The notes under the pieces: generated by a model
What the model saw: the letters and a program-made list of their open reading frames with translations, nothing else
Databases searched by the model: none
Told to the model about the DNA's origin: nothing
Position numbers and translations under genes: made by a program
Part shown: one piece after another, positions 16,977-24,146 of the stretch
Layout: each line of letters starts with the position of its first letter
Position numbering within the stretch: the first letter of the stretch is position 1
Origin: Chersky-840 sp963838775
Lineage (GTDB): Bacteria > Actinomycetota > Acidimicrobiia > Acidimicrobiales > UBA8190
Assembly: GCA_963838775.1 (NCBI GenBank)
Contig: CAWISP010000032.1
Location: forward strand, 1-64,000
Reading direction: 5' to 3'
Length of the DNA stretch: 64,000 bases

Positions 16977-18517
16977 TGGTCGACGATCTCGTCCCTGCTC
17001 CGCCCGCAGGCGGCCGGGCCGCCAGTGCGCCCCTGCTGGGCCGGGACACCGAGCCCACCCTGTTCGAGCTCTCCGAACCGGGGCGCCACGCCTGGCAACT
17101 GCGCACGACAGGCGTCCCCGAGCTCACTGTCGACGAGCTCGTCCCCGACGCCCATCGCCGCGCCAGCCCCGTCGACCTGGCCGAGGTGTCCGAACGCGAT
17201 CTCGTCGGGCACTTCACGCGCCTGAGCCACCGCCAGTTCTCCGTTGATCTCGGCGCATACCCGCTGGGCTCGTGCACCATGAAGTACAACCCCAAGATCT
17301 GCGACGCGGTGGCCGTGCTCCCCGGACTGGCCGATGTCCACCCCGCGGCACCCAGCAATTGCGTCCAGGGATGGCTCGAGCTCCTCGTCGAGCTCGAGGT
17401 GGCGTTGTGCGAGATCACCGGGATGGCCGCCACCACCTTGCAGCCCGCCGCCGGCGCCGCCGGCGAGCTCACCGGCCTGCTCCTCATGCGCGCCTGGTTT
17501 GCGGCCAAGGGAGAGACCCGGCACAAGGTGATCATCCCCGACTCAGCACATGGAACCAATCCGGCGTCGGTGACGCTGGGGGGCTTCGAGGTGGTCACCG
17601 TGCCGAGCGACCGGCGTGGCTGCGTGGACGTCGACGCGTTACGTACCGTGCTCGACGAGGACGTCGCCGGGATCATGTTGACCAACCCGAACACGTTGGG
17701 GCTCTTCGAAGAGGACATCCGGTCCATCGCCGACGCCGTCCACGGTGTGGGTGGCCTCCTCTACTACGACGGCGCCAATCTCAACGCCATCCTCGGCGTG
17801 GTGCGGCCCGGCGACATGGGCTTCGACATCGTTCACCTGAATCTGCACAAGACCTTCGCCACCCCCCATGGTGGTGGGGGACCCGGCGCCGGCCCCGTGG
17901 CAGTGTCCGAGCGCTTGGCGCCCTTCCTCCCCGGGCCCCGTGCCACCCGGTTCGGCGAGGCGTCGTCCCGCCATTTCGGCTGGACCACGCCCGAACAGTC
18001 CATCGGCCGCGTGCACTCGTGGCACGGCAACGCCCTCGTCCTCGCCCGGGCCCTGACGTATGTGCTCGTTCACGGCAACGACGGGCTCCGGGACGTGGCG
18101 CGTCTGGCCGTACTCAACGCCAACTGGCTCAGAAAGCGCCTGTCGCAGACCCTCGACGCTCCCTACGACCGCCCGTGCATGCACGAGTGCGTCCTGTCCG
18201 CGTCGTCGCTCAAGCGGTCCACCGGCGTCAAGGCGCTCGACGTCGCCAAACGACTGCTGGAAGAAGGGTTCCACTCGCCGACCGTCTACTTCCCGCTCAT
18301 CGTCGACGAAGCGCTCATGATCGAACCGACCGAGACCGAGAGCTTGCAGACCCTCGAGGCCCTGGCGAGCGCCCTGGAGCGGATCGTGGCCGAGGCGGCG
18401 ACGCCGGAAGGGGCGCGCGCCGCCACCGAGGCTCCGCACCTGACGCCGGTCCGGCGCGTCGACGAGGCGCGCGCCGCGCGCCATCTCGTGCCCACCTACG
18501 ACGCCCGACCCTCCTAG
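16973..18517 (+). CDS. gcvPB: Glycine dehydrogenase (decarboxylating) subunit 2
   Basis: C-terminal, PLP-bearing half of the split P protein, 514 residues. Motifs are YPLGSCTMKYNPK, LQPAAGAAGELTGLLLMRAW, DSAHGTNPASVTLGGFEVV and LNLHKTFATPHGGGGPGAGP, whose lysine is the expected PLP Schiff-base residue. It is the last gene of the merR - nuclease-like - gcvT - gcvPA - gcvPB run. A strong symmetrical hairpin follows 38 bases after the stop, separating it from the convergent luciferase-like gene. The first 35 residues (Pro/Ala-rich) are variable and precede the conserved part. Confidence 0.93.
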   Translation: MMVDDLVPAPPAGGRAASAPLLGRDTEPTLFELSEPGRHAWQLRTTGVPELTVDELVPDAHRRASPVDLAEVSERDLVGHFTRLSHRQFSVDLGAYPLGSCTMKYNPKICDAVAVLPGLADVHPAAPSNCVQGWLELLVELEVALCEITGMAATTLQPAAGAAGELTGLLLMRAWFAAKGETRHKVIIPDSAHGTNPASVTLGGFEVVTVPSDRRGCVDVDALRTVLDEDVAGIMLTNPNTLGLFEEDIRSIADAVHGVGGLLYYDGANLNAILGVVRPGDMGFDIVHLNLHKTFATPHGGGGPGAGPVAVSERLAPFLPGPRATRFGEASSRHFGWTTPEQSIGRVHSWHGNALVLARALTYVLVHGNDGLRDVARLAVLNANWLRKRLSQTLDAPYDRPCMHECVLSASSLKRSTGVKALDVAKRLLEEGFHSPTVYFPLIVDEALMIEPTETESLQTLEALASALERIVAEAATPEGARAATEAPHLTPVRRVDEARAARHLVPTYDARPS

Positions 18518-18555
18518 GACCTCGGCGGCGTCACGCCCCAAGGGCGATCCTGGCG

Positions 18556-18575
18556 CGGCGCCTCATCCGGCGCCG
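18556..18575. terminator. Bidirectional hairpin between convergent genes
   Basis: The perfect 7-base stem CGGCGCC / GGCGCCG with loop TCATCC lies between the ends of gcvPB (+) and the luciferase-like gene (-). It has no T-run on either side. Confidence 0.65.
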
Positions 18576-18576
18576 G

Positions 18577-19767
18577 TCACGACTCGGTCGTCTTGGCGTC
18601 CACCTGCTTCGCGTCGCGCTCGGCGTGATGGTCCGTGATGGCCTGCATGATGGCGCCCCCCACCGCCCCGATGAATTCGGGACGATTCTGTGCGGCCCAG
18701 TCGCGGGATCCCTCGAGGGAGGACAAGGTCCCTTTGAAGTGCGGCACGACCTCACGGGCGAAAAGCTCATAGGACCGCAACGTCGCCTCGCGATCGGCCC
18801 ACTCGTGCGCCATGAGCAGGTACGTGCCGAAACCACCGGACTGCTCCGCGAGCCGCTCGATCTGGGCGATGGCCATTGCCGGCGTCCCGACCACGGCGAA
18901 TCCGGTCTCCATGAGAGCGTCCACCATCTTGTCGGGGTCGAGTGTCCCTGGCGCCAGCGGCAGGGCGGCCACGCGCTCGAAGTAGTCCACCCACTGGGCC
19001 AGTCCGAATTTCACCTCGGCACGCGCCTGCTCCTCGGTCTCGGCGATGTGCATGGGGCCCACGAGCCGCCACTTGCGGCGATCGATCGCGCTGCCGAACT
19101 CGACGGCCCGCTCTTCCATGACCTGCCAGTGCGACCTGAGGACGTCGAAGCCGCCCGCCGAGGTGGCACCGATGGACAGCAGCGACAACCCGAACCGCCC
19201 CGCGGCCCGGGGACCAGCCGGAGAGATCTGTGCCGCCACCGCCACCTCGAACCGGGGGTGGGTGTAGGGCCGTAGCTGGAGGCGGGCGTTGTGCAACGTG
19301 AACCACGACGCCTCACGTGTCACCGGCTCGGCGCCCTCGAGCAGTGCCAGGATGGCTTCGAGCGACTCTTCCATCATGTCTCGCTGCTTCATCGGATCGA
19401 TGCCCATCATGAAGGCGTCCGACGGCAGCGCGCCCGGCCCTACGCCGAACATCACCCTGCCGCGGGTGAGGTGGTCGAGCAGCACCATCCGGTCGGCGAG
19501 GATGAAGGGGTGGTGGTAGGGGAGTGAGCTCACGCCCGTCCCCAGCCGGATGTTCCTCGTCCGTTGCGACAGCACACCGATGAACACCTCGGGCGACGCG
19601 ATGATCTCGTAGCCGGCCGAATGGTGCTCCCCGAACCACGCTTCGTCGTAGCCCATCTCGTCGAGACGCACCACGAGCTCGAGGTCACGTTCGAGCGCGA
19701 GGGTGGGGTTCTGTCCCACGGGGTGGAACGGGGCGAGGAAGATCCCGAATCGCAACGGCCAGTCCAT
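18577..19767 (-). CDS. LLM-class flavin-dependent oxidoreductase
   Basis: A 396-residue luciferase-like TIM-barrel oxidoreductase. FGIFLAPFHPVGQNP at the N-terminus, YDEAWFGEHHSAGYE, GTGVSSLPYHHPFILADR, and FGVGPGALPSDAFMMGIDP are typical of the FMN-dependent monooxygenase branch (limonene/alkane monooxygenase-like) more than the F420-specific enzymes. Because the organism makes F420 (fbiC in this window), an F420 cofactor cannot be excluded. The substrate is unknown. I chose the ATG at 19767 because conserved sequence starts right after it; the upstream open frame is not protein-like. It has no operon partner. Confidence 0.88.
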   Translation of the reverse strand: MDWPLRFGIFLAPFHPVGQNPTLALERDLELVVRLDEMGYDEAWFGEHHSAGYEIIASPEVFIGVLSQRTRNIRLGTGVSSLPYHHPFILADRMVLLDHLTRGRVMFGVGPGALPSDAFMMGIDPMKQRDMMEESLEAILALLEGAEPVTREASWFTLHNARLQLRPYTHPRFEVAVAAQISPAGPRAAGRFGLSLLSIGATSAGGFDVLRSHWQVMEERAVEFGSAIDRRKWRLVGPMHIAETEEQARAEVKFGLAQWVDYFERVAALPLAPGTLDPDKMVDALMETGFAVVGTPAMAIAQIERLAEQSGGFGTYLLMAHEWADREATLRSYELFAREVVPHFKGTLSSLEGSRDWAAQNRPEFIGAVGGAIMQAITDHHAERDAKQVDAKTTES

Positions 19768-20016
19768 GGCACGGCATTCTACGAGGAGACACTTTGAACC
19801 GTCGTCGGACGCGCCCTCGATCACCTGCGAATCGGTGGTTTACCCCTCGACAATCCGGGTCCGGACTTGCCAATCGACGGCTCGGAGACGCTCCGAGCGT
19901 TCCGGGGCTGTTCTCGGGCGCGACCGGGGCCAGAGGGAGTCGGTTCGATGGTGCCCGGCTCTCGAGCCTCGAAAGTGACCCTCGCGAGAGGCCGCCTGCA
20001 GCGGGGGAGCGAGGGC

Positions 20017-20274
20017 TCAATCGGGGAGGATATGAGTCCTGACGAAACCGCACTGTCGGCAGTAGTACGAGATGGCCGGGTGGTGGGTGAGCCGTGGTTC
20101 GGTGCCCGCTTCCGCAGAGGGGTCGGTGGCAGTCCCCGCGGCCGGTGAACCTCCCGTGAACGCACCGACATCGGCCATGAGGATCCAATGTTCAGCCCCA
20201 CAGAAGGGGCAGTGGCGGGCGTTGATCTGCTGGTCTACGAACTGCGCGCCCTTGGGGATGCTGTCATCGGTCAT
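20017..20274 (-). CDS. Small zinc-ribbon protein
   Basis: An 85-residue protein with two CxxC knuckles, CPFCG near residue 22 and CRQCG near 73, which probably bind one zinc ion. Between them lies a variable Gly/Ala/Thr-rich stretch. The C-terminus reads CGFVRTHILPD. This arrangement is common in small proteins of unknown role. It is the first gene of an accessory island and lies 11 bases beyond the downstream end of the duplicated membrane protein gene on the same strand. Confidence 0.7.
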   Translation of the reverse strand: MTDDSIPKGAQFVDQQINARHCPFCGAEHWILMADVGAFTGGSPAAGTATDPSAEAGTEPRLTHHPAISYYCRQCGFVRTHILPD

Positions 20275-20285
20275 GCCGTCTGACG

Positions 20286-20561
20286 CTACGCCCGTTCGGC
20301 GGCGAGTGGCCGGCGTGTCACCTCGCGCATATCCCAGTTCAGGTCCCGGTCAGGGTGACGAAGGGCGGGGTCAGCAACCTGTCCCAGCCCCATGCGAGGG
20401 CAGCGGGGAAGGCCCACGAAGCAGACCGGAATCGCCAGGCCCATCAAGAGGCCAACGAACAGTTGCACGGCGACGGCCAAGTGGGAACGAGGCTTCGGTT
20501 TGTCGTCCCAGAACCCGCGAGCCTCCCAGGAAGGCCCGTCGAAAAGGTCGATGTGGCTCAC
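20286..20561 (-). CDS. Duplicated small membrane protein, copy 1, C-terminus altered by frameshift
   Basis: A 91-residue open frame starting at GTG 20561 (MSHIDLFDGPSWEARGFWDD), with one membrane segment around residues 32-50 (LFVGLLMGLAIPVCFV). Its first 50 residues are nearly identical to the protein at 21126-21332 in opposite orientation. At about 20411-20416 this copy has one extra base relative to copy 2, so the tail becomes LPRCPRMGLGQ instead of FPAALSWGWDR. Removing that base would give a stop at 20339-20341 and a protein of about copy-2 size. Function unknown; the conserved DLFDGPSWEARGFWDD head is soluble and probably cytoplasmic. Confidence 0.6.
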   Translation of the reverse strand: MSHIDLFDGPSWEARGFWDDKPKPRSHLAVAVQLFVGLLMGLAIPVCFVGLPRCPRMGLGQVADPALRHPDRDLNWDMREVTRRPLAAERA

Positions 20562-20693
20562 TAATTTGCAGCGTGCGCCCGGACGCCCTGACCGGTTCCC
20601 TTTTCGGTTGCCGCGTTACTCACCCCGTCTGCTTTGTCGACGCACAGTCCCACCTATGGGATATGTGTTCGGTGCCAGCGACCCTAGACCTGA
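20380..20693 (-). repeat. Left arm of imperfect inverted duplication
   Basis: Read on the minus strand, this segment matches 21001-21312 on the plus strand. The match covers a promoter-proximal block (TCAGGTC..GGGT..CACCGAA.ACATATCCCATA) and most of the small membrane protein gene. By eye, identity in the gene part is about 85%. Confidence 0.75.
20654..20667. promoter_or_regulatory. Degenerate copy of the ATATCCC/GGGATAT site (site A)
   Basis: CTATGGGATATGTG lies in the left arm of the inverted duplication, about 90 bases upstream of copy 1. It keeps one half of the perfect palindrome at 21031-21052 and loses part of the other. The role as promoter or operator is inferred from its repeated position. 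Confidence 0.45.
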
Positions 20694-20736
20694 AGGGTGG
20701 GGTTTCGGCGGGGTTCCGGGCCCCAGTGTGGGCTAA

Positions 20737-20954
20737 GTGAATCGCGTCAACCGAGGCCGAACGCCAACCAGGTACACGACCGCGACAATCAGACCGACGA
20801 AGCCAAATAGAAGGCTTCCCAAAACAAGCCCGACGATCCATCCGGTCTTGGCGCGGGGAGACAACACTCCGGGTGGTTTCCTTGCCACATCGACAATGGC
20901 CCAGATGATCAGGCCAAGACCCGCCAGAACCAATACGGAAACGAGACTGGACAT
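20737..20954 (-). CDS. Two-segment small membrane protein
   Basis: A 73-residue protein with two membrane segments (about residues 3-22 and 37-62) separated by a short basic loop, DVARKPPGVLSPRAKTGW. The layout resembles the small PLD-nuclease N-terminal (PLDc_N) type membrane proteins of actinobacteria. The ATG at 20954 has GGAGG about 11 bases upstream. The gene sits between the arms of the inverted duplication, and its upstream region carries the perfect palindrome at 21031-21052, which it shares with the divergent copy 2 gene. No catalytic residues are seen. Confidence 0.72.
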
Positions 20955-21000
20955 TTGTTCTACAACCTCCAGCCAGATTCTATTGGCTTGGGTAAGCGAA

Positions 21001-21312
21001 TCAGGTCAGGGGTTGGGTATGTCACCGAAAACATATCCCATATGGGATATGTGCGCGCAAAAAAACGACCCCACGCTGGGTGGTTGCGGGCGTAGGCTTC
21101 TGTCGTGGCGCAGACCCATTCGGGAGTGCAGCACATTGACCTGTTCGACGGGCCTTCCTGGGAGGCTCGGGGGTTCTGGGACGACAGACCGAAGCCCCGT
21201 TCCCGATTGGGCATCGTCTTGCAACTGTTTGCCGGCCTTTTGATGGGCCTGGCGATTCCGGTCTGCTTCGTAGCCTTCCCCGCTGCCCTCTCATGGGGCT
21301 GGGACAGGATGC
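21001..21312 (+). repeat. Right arm of imperfect inverted duplication
   Basis: Counterpart of 20380-20693 in opposite orientation, including the palindromic site and the copy 2 gene. The pair could fold into a large cruciform, or mark an inverted duplication event near the adjacent transposase. Confidence 0.75.
21031..21052. promoter_or_regulatory. Perfect 22-base palindrome (site B)
   Basis: ACATATCCCAT is followed immediately by its exact reverse complement ATGGGATATGT. It lies between the divergent genes at 20737-20954 and 21126-21332, and is followed on the plus strand by GCGCGC and seven A then CG. In a genome this GC-rich such an AT-rich palindrome is a strong candidate operator for a dimeric regulator, or part of a two-way promoter. 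Confidence 0.6.
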
Positions 21313-21332
21313 TCTCTCGGGGGATGTTCTGA
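21126..21332 (+). CDS. Duplicated small membrane protein, copy 2
   Basis: A 68-residue protein: a conserved soluble head (HIDLFDGPSWEARGFWDD), a basic stretch, one membrane segment (LFAGLLMGLAIPVCFVAF) and a tail with SWGWDRMLSRGMF. The GTG at 21126 aligns with the start of copy 1; an in-frame GTG at 21105 is possible. It lies directly downstream of the palindrome at 21031-21052 and upstream of the transposase gene. No known family is recognised. The intact tail makes this the better representative of the pair. Confidence 0.6.
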   Translation: MQHIDLFDGPSWEARGFWDDRPKPRSRLGIVLQLFAGLLMGLAIPVCFVAFPAALSWGWDRMLSRGMF

Positions 21333-21365
21333 GGGGCGCATCCAACTAGCGAAAGCAGGGCCTGA

Positions 21366-21394
21366 GCAGGGGTTTGAGTGTTACAACCCCCTGC
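21366..21394. repeat. Hairpin between copy 2 and the transposase gene
   Basis: GCAGGGGTT and AACCCCCTGC form a stem with one bulged C around the loop TGAGTGTTAC. It could end transcription from copy 2, or limit read-through into the transposase. It was not recognised as a terminal inverted repeat. Confidence 0.5.
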
Positions 21395-21406
21395 GATCAT
21401 GGGTCC

Positions 21407-22381
21407 ATGAGCAAGACCAACATCGCCTCGCTGAGCGCCGAGATCGTGACCGAGGCCGACGCCTACCGGCACTTTGAGGGCCTGCGGTGGAACGGCACCC
21501 CGACCTGCGCCCACTGTCAGAGCACCGACGTGTACCTGATCCCTCCCGCCAACGGGACCAGCCGCCGCACGGCCGCGGGGACCATGAGCGAGCGCCGGGT
21601 GTGGAAGTGCCGAGAGTGCAAGCGCCAGTTCTCGGTCCTGACCGGCACGATGATGCACGCGACCAAGGTCCCCGTCCGCACCTGGGCGCTGGTCATCTTC
21701 GAGATGTGTGCGTCGAAGAACGGCGTGAGCGCCCGCGAGGTGGAGCGGAAGTACGGCCTGACGCCTCGCACGGCGTGGCACCTGACGCATCGCATCCGCT
21801 CCGCAATGGCCGGTCCTGGCCCCCTGGCGACGATGAGGGGCACCATCGTGAGCGACGAGACGTGGATCGGCCCGACGCCGAAGTGGATGCACCGTAGCGA
21901 GAAGCCGTTGCGTGGCAGTGGGTTCCACCCTCCCACTCGAAAGGTCCCGGTGCTCAGCCTCATCAATGCCGAGACGGGCGAGGTGCGCTCGCGAGTGATT
22001 CCCAACGTGACCGGCTACACGCTCCACAAGGTCATGTCGGAAAACGTGGACATGGCTGGGTCCGAGCTTTGGACCGATGAGGGAAGTTGGTACGAAGAGC
22101 TGGGCCGTGAGTTCGTCGCCCACAACACGGTCAACCACAGCGAGGAGGAGTACGTCGACCAGGCGACAGGAGCCACGACGAACCGGGCAGAGGGCTACTT
22201 TGCCCAACTGAAAAGAAGCCTCGACGGAACCCATCACCACGTCAGCCGGGAGCACCTCCACCGCTACCTGGCCGAATTCGACTACCGCTACTCGACGTGC
22301 AAGATGACCGATGAGGAGCGGATGCGCCACCTGGGACAACGGATGGAAGGGCGCTTGTCGCTGCGACGGGTGATCGGTTGA
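21407..22381 (+). CDS. IS1595-family transposase
   Basis: A 324-residue DDE transposase with an N-terminal zinc ribbon. CAHCQSTDVY near residue 30 and WKCRECKRQFSVLTGTMM near residue 65 supply the cysteines. SAREVERKYGLTPRTAWHLTHRIR is the helix-turn-helix. The catalytic acidic residues lie in GTIVSDETWIG, SELWTDEGSWY and TNRAEGYFAQLKRSL (the last, Glu or Asn/His variant, is typical of the ISXO2-like/IS1595 group). The frame is intact, so the enzyme may be active. I could not find matching terminal inverted repeats or target duplications in the flanks. Its stop is two bases from the end of the convergent membrane protein gene. Confidence 0.9.
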   Translation: MSKTNIASLSAEIVTEADAYRHFEGLRWNGTPTCAHCQSTDVYLIPPANGTSRRTAAGTMSERRVWKCRECKRQFSVLTGTMMHATKVPVRTWALVIFEMCASKNGVSAREVERKYGLTPRTAWHLTHRIRSAMAGPGPLATMRGTIVSDETWIGPTPKWMHRSEKPLRGSGFHPPTRKVPVLSLINAETGEVRSRVIPNVTGYTLHKVMSENVDMAGSELWTDEGSWYEELGREFVAHNTVNHSEEEYVDQATGATTNRAEGYFAQLKRSLDGTHHHVSREHLHRYLAEFDYRYSTCKMTDEERMRHLGQRMEGRLSLRRVIG

Positions 22382-22383
22382 GG

Positions 22384-23088
22384 TCACGGTCGAAACCGCC
22401 GAGGCTTGGGTTTGTCAGTCCCAATGGGTTCCAAGTGGAGATCGGACTCGACAAGACTCAGGCGCCACCGGAACGACTGGTCAATGTGCGGTCCAGCCGT
22501 CGCGCCTTTGGCATCGATGTCAATGAGGACCGGTCCACTCCCTAGAGCGAAGCGCCTGAATCCCCAGAATCGACATGAATCACAAAGTGCGAACATCTCA
22601 TCACTATCGTGAAACAGGGAAGCGATATCGAACGAAAACGCACTTTCGTCGCCGGGGATTCGGACGGTCTTGGCAAGCCTTGTTTCGCCAAGAGACTCGG
22701 GATAGGGAAGGAATGACCAGCGTGCGAACACGTTGTTTTGGAGAATTCTTCCCGTGGATTCATCTGTAAATCTGAGCGTTAGCCACAGGGACTCGATTGC
22801 TTCAACACCGCGGTGAGGCTTGTTCCACGCATGAAGGTAGATGATCCGTCCCTGCTCGGGGATGCAGCCCGGGTTAGTAAATGCGAGGGTTTCCGGCAGA
22901 GGTTCCCCAACGAATAGCCGCGGTCTTACCTGCCACAAGCGGATGCGTATGGCCAGCAACATCAGTAGAGCTGCAACGGCAATCAGGAGGGCCACCCATG
23001 CCCGCCATCGAACGGCAACCAGGGAGGTGAGAATGGCCGCCGCCATCACGCCGACCGCACCGATTGCCCAGTTGTGGAGGCGTTCCAT
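22384..23088 (-). CDS. Membrane-anchored hypothetical protein
   Basis: A 234-residue protein of unknown family. Two membrane segments (about residues 7-26 and 31-48) are followed by a soluble domain of about 180 residues, rich in beta-strand-like segments (RLFVGEPLPETLAF, IIYLHAWNKPHRG, LIDIDAKGA) and with two cysteines in ALCDSCRFWGF. Base composition is visibly lower in GC than neighbours, which suggests transfer. It follows the 59-residue gene by 18 bases, so both are probably driven by the site at 23358-23395. Confidence 0.65.
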   Translation of the reverse strand: MERLHNWAIGAVGVMAAAILTSLVAVRWRAWVALLIAVAALLMLLAIRIRLWQVRPRLFVGEPLPETLAFTNPGCIPEQGRIIYLHAWNKPHRGVEAIESLWLTLRFTDESTGRILQNNVFARWSFLPYPESLGETRLAKTVRIPGDESAFSFDIASLFHDSDEMFALCDSCRFWGFRRFALGSGPVLIDIDAKGATAGPHIDQSFRWRLSLVESDLHLEPIGTDKPKPRRFRP

Positions 23089-23106
23089 CTCAGGAGCCTC
23101 GCAGGA

Positions 23107-23286
23107 TCAGGTGTCGGTCGCCTCGTCCTGCTTGTCGGGGTCCTCGGCCTCTTCGTGGCTCTCGACTGGCCTCGGCGTCCCATCGACCCCCATAAGGCGC
23201 CGCATGACGTCGTCCGGGTCGTGGCCGTGGAGGCTGATCCGCTCGTCCATGTCGTGGCGGGGCTTGCGGTGGCGGGGTCGGGCCAT
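23107..23286 (-). CDS. 59-residue charged small protein
   Basis: A short gene starting MARPRHRKPRHDMDERISLH and continuing through DPDDVMRRLMGVDG to an acidic tail ending DEATDT. GGAGG lies just before the ATG at 23286. The N-terminus is basic, the C-terminus acidic, and the middle could form one amphipathic helix (DDVMRRLMG). It sits between the promoter-like site at 23358-23395 and the 234-residue membrane protein, consistent with a two-gene operon. The function is unknown; a small regulator or partner of the membrane protein is a guess. Confidence 0.55.
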   Translation of the reverse strand: MARPRHRKPRHDMDERISLHGHDPDDVMRRLMGVDGTPRPVESHEEAEDPDKQDEATDT

Positions 23287-23357
23287 GTGCCTCCAAGGGT
23301 ACCGGGGTGGTCAGGGAGACCAGGGGCGCAGTCACGGTACGTGGCCAGGGACGGGCA

Positions 23358-23395
23358 CGTTTTTTTGCGAACACACATATCCCCCATATGATATA
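23358..23395 (-). promoter_or_regulatory. Promoter/operator-like element (site C), related to site B
   Basis: Read on the minus strand: TATATCATATGGGGGATATG, then TGTGTTCGC, then seven A and CG. Site B has GGGATATGT, GCGCGC, seven A and CG. The shared GGGATATGT...GCAAAAAAACG at both sites, each just upstream of small island genes, suggests one promoter family or regulator. It lies between the 59-residue gene and the divergent XRE regulator at 23409. Confidence 0.5.
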
Positions 23396-23408
23396 GTTCA
23401 TCTTTGAT

Positions 23409-24146
23409 ATGGCTGGATCGACGACGGGTGGGCGAACGACCAAGGCGACGGCCCCGAGGAGGGCACCGCGCCGTCCCGCCCCGGGTCGGGGGGCCGAGGC
23501 CTTCGCCCGCTACGAGCGCACCCGAACTTCGATCATGGCGGGCAGTGCCGTTCGTGCCGCCCGGCGTCGGGCGGGGGTCAGCCAGGCCGAGCTGGCCGCA
23601 CGCTCGGGGACGAGCCAGCCCTCGATCGCCCGGCTGGAGAAGGGGCAGGTGTCTCCGACCGTGATCACGCTCGACCGCATCGCACGGGCGCTGGGCACCG
23701 ACCTCGTCATCGACTTCGAACCACGAACCCGCGACGGCTCGGGCACGCCACGCGGTAGGGGTCGAAGCTCGCCCCGACACCCGGTCATCCTCGCCCCGCA
23801 CGCCGCCCGTGACGGGGCACTCAGCTCCGTCACAGACAACGACACGGGTGGGGATCTCGGAGATGGGGAGTGCGGCATGCACTACCGTTGTCCGGATGCG
23901 CAAAACCGTTGTCGGGGTGCTCGGCGCCCTCATCGCCCTCACGGCAGCGTCATGCGGCTCGTCGACCCCCGCCGCCAAGAGCCCAGGCCAGTCCAAGACC
24001 GTGTCGACGGCGAGCGTCGGCTCGCTGAAGGCGAAGACCGGAGCGCAGATCCTGAAGGCTGCCGCCACGGCTGCCACCAAAGCGGGCTCCACCCACTACG
24101 TGCTCACCGCCGTCGAGGGCACGTCGTCGCAGACCATCAGCGGTGA
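23409..24146 (+). CDS. XRE-family helix-turn-helix regulator with suspect C-terminal extension
   Basis: The first 110 residues are a convincing XRE regulator: a basic leader, then GSAVRAARRRAGVSQAELAA, RSGTSQPSIARLEKGQVSPT and LDRIARALGTDLVIDFEPR. Beyond about position 23735 the reading frame no longer looks protein-like and overlaps the lipoprotein gene on the same strand by about 250 bases. The natural end is probably near 23740-23770, and a lost base could have removed a stop: an adjacent frame has TAG there. The regulator is divergent from the 59-residue gene with site C between them, so it may control that site and itself. Confidence 0.6.
   Translation: MAGSTTGGRTTKATAPRRAPRRPAPGRGAEAFARYERTRTSIMAGSAVRAARRRAGVSQAELAARSGTSQPSIARLEKGQVSPTVITLDRIARALGTDLVIDFEPRTRDGSGTPRGRGRSSPRHPVILAPHAARDGALSSVTDNDTGGDLGDGECGMHYRCPDAQNRCRGARRPHRPHGSVMRLVDPRRQEPRPVQDRVDGERRLAEGEDRSADPEGCRHGCHQSGLHPLRAHRRRGHVVADHQR

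Noticed and set aside
21333..22400. Terminal inverted repeats of the IS1595-type element
   Set aside because: I compared the flanks by eye and found only a local hairpin at 21366-21394, with no matching right end, so no element boundaries are given.
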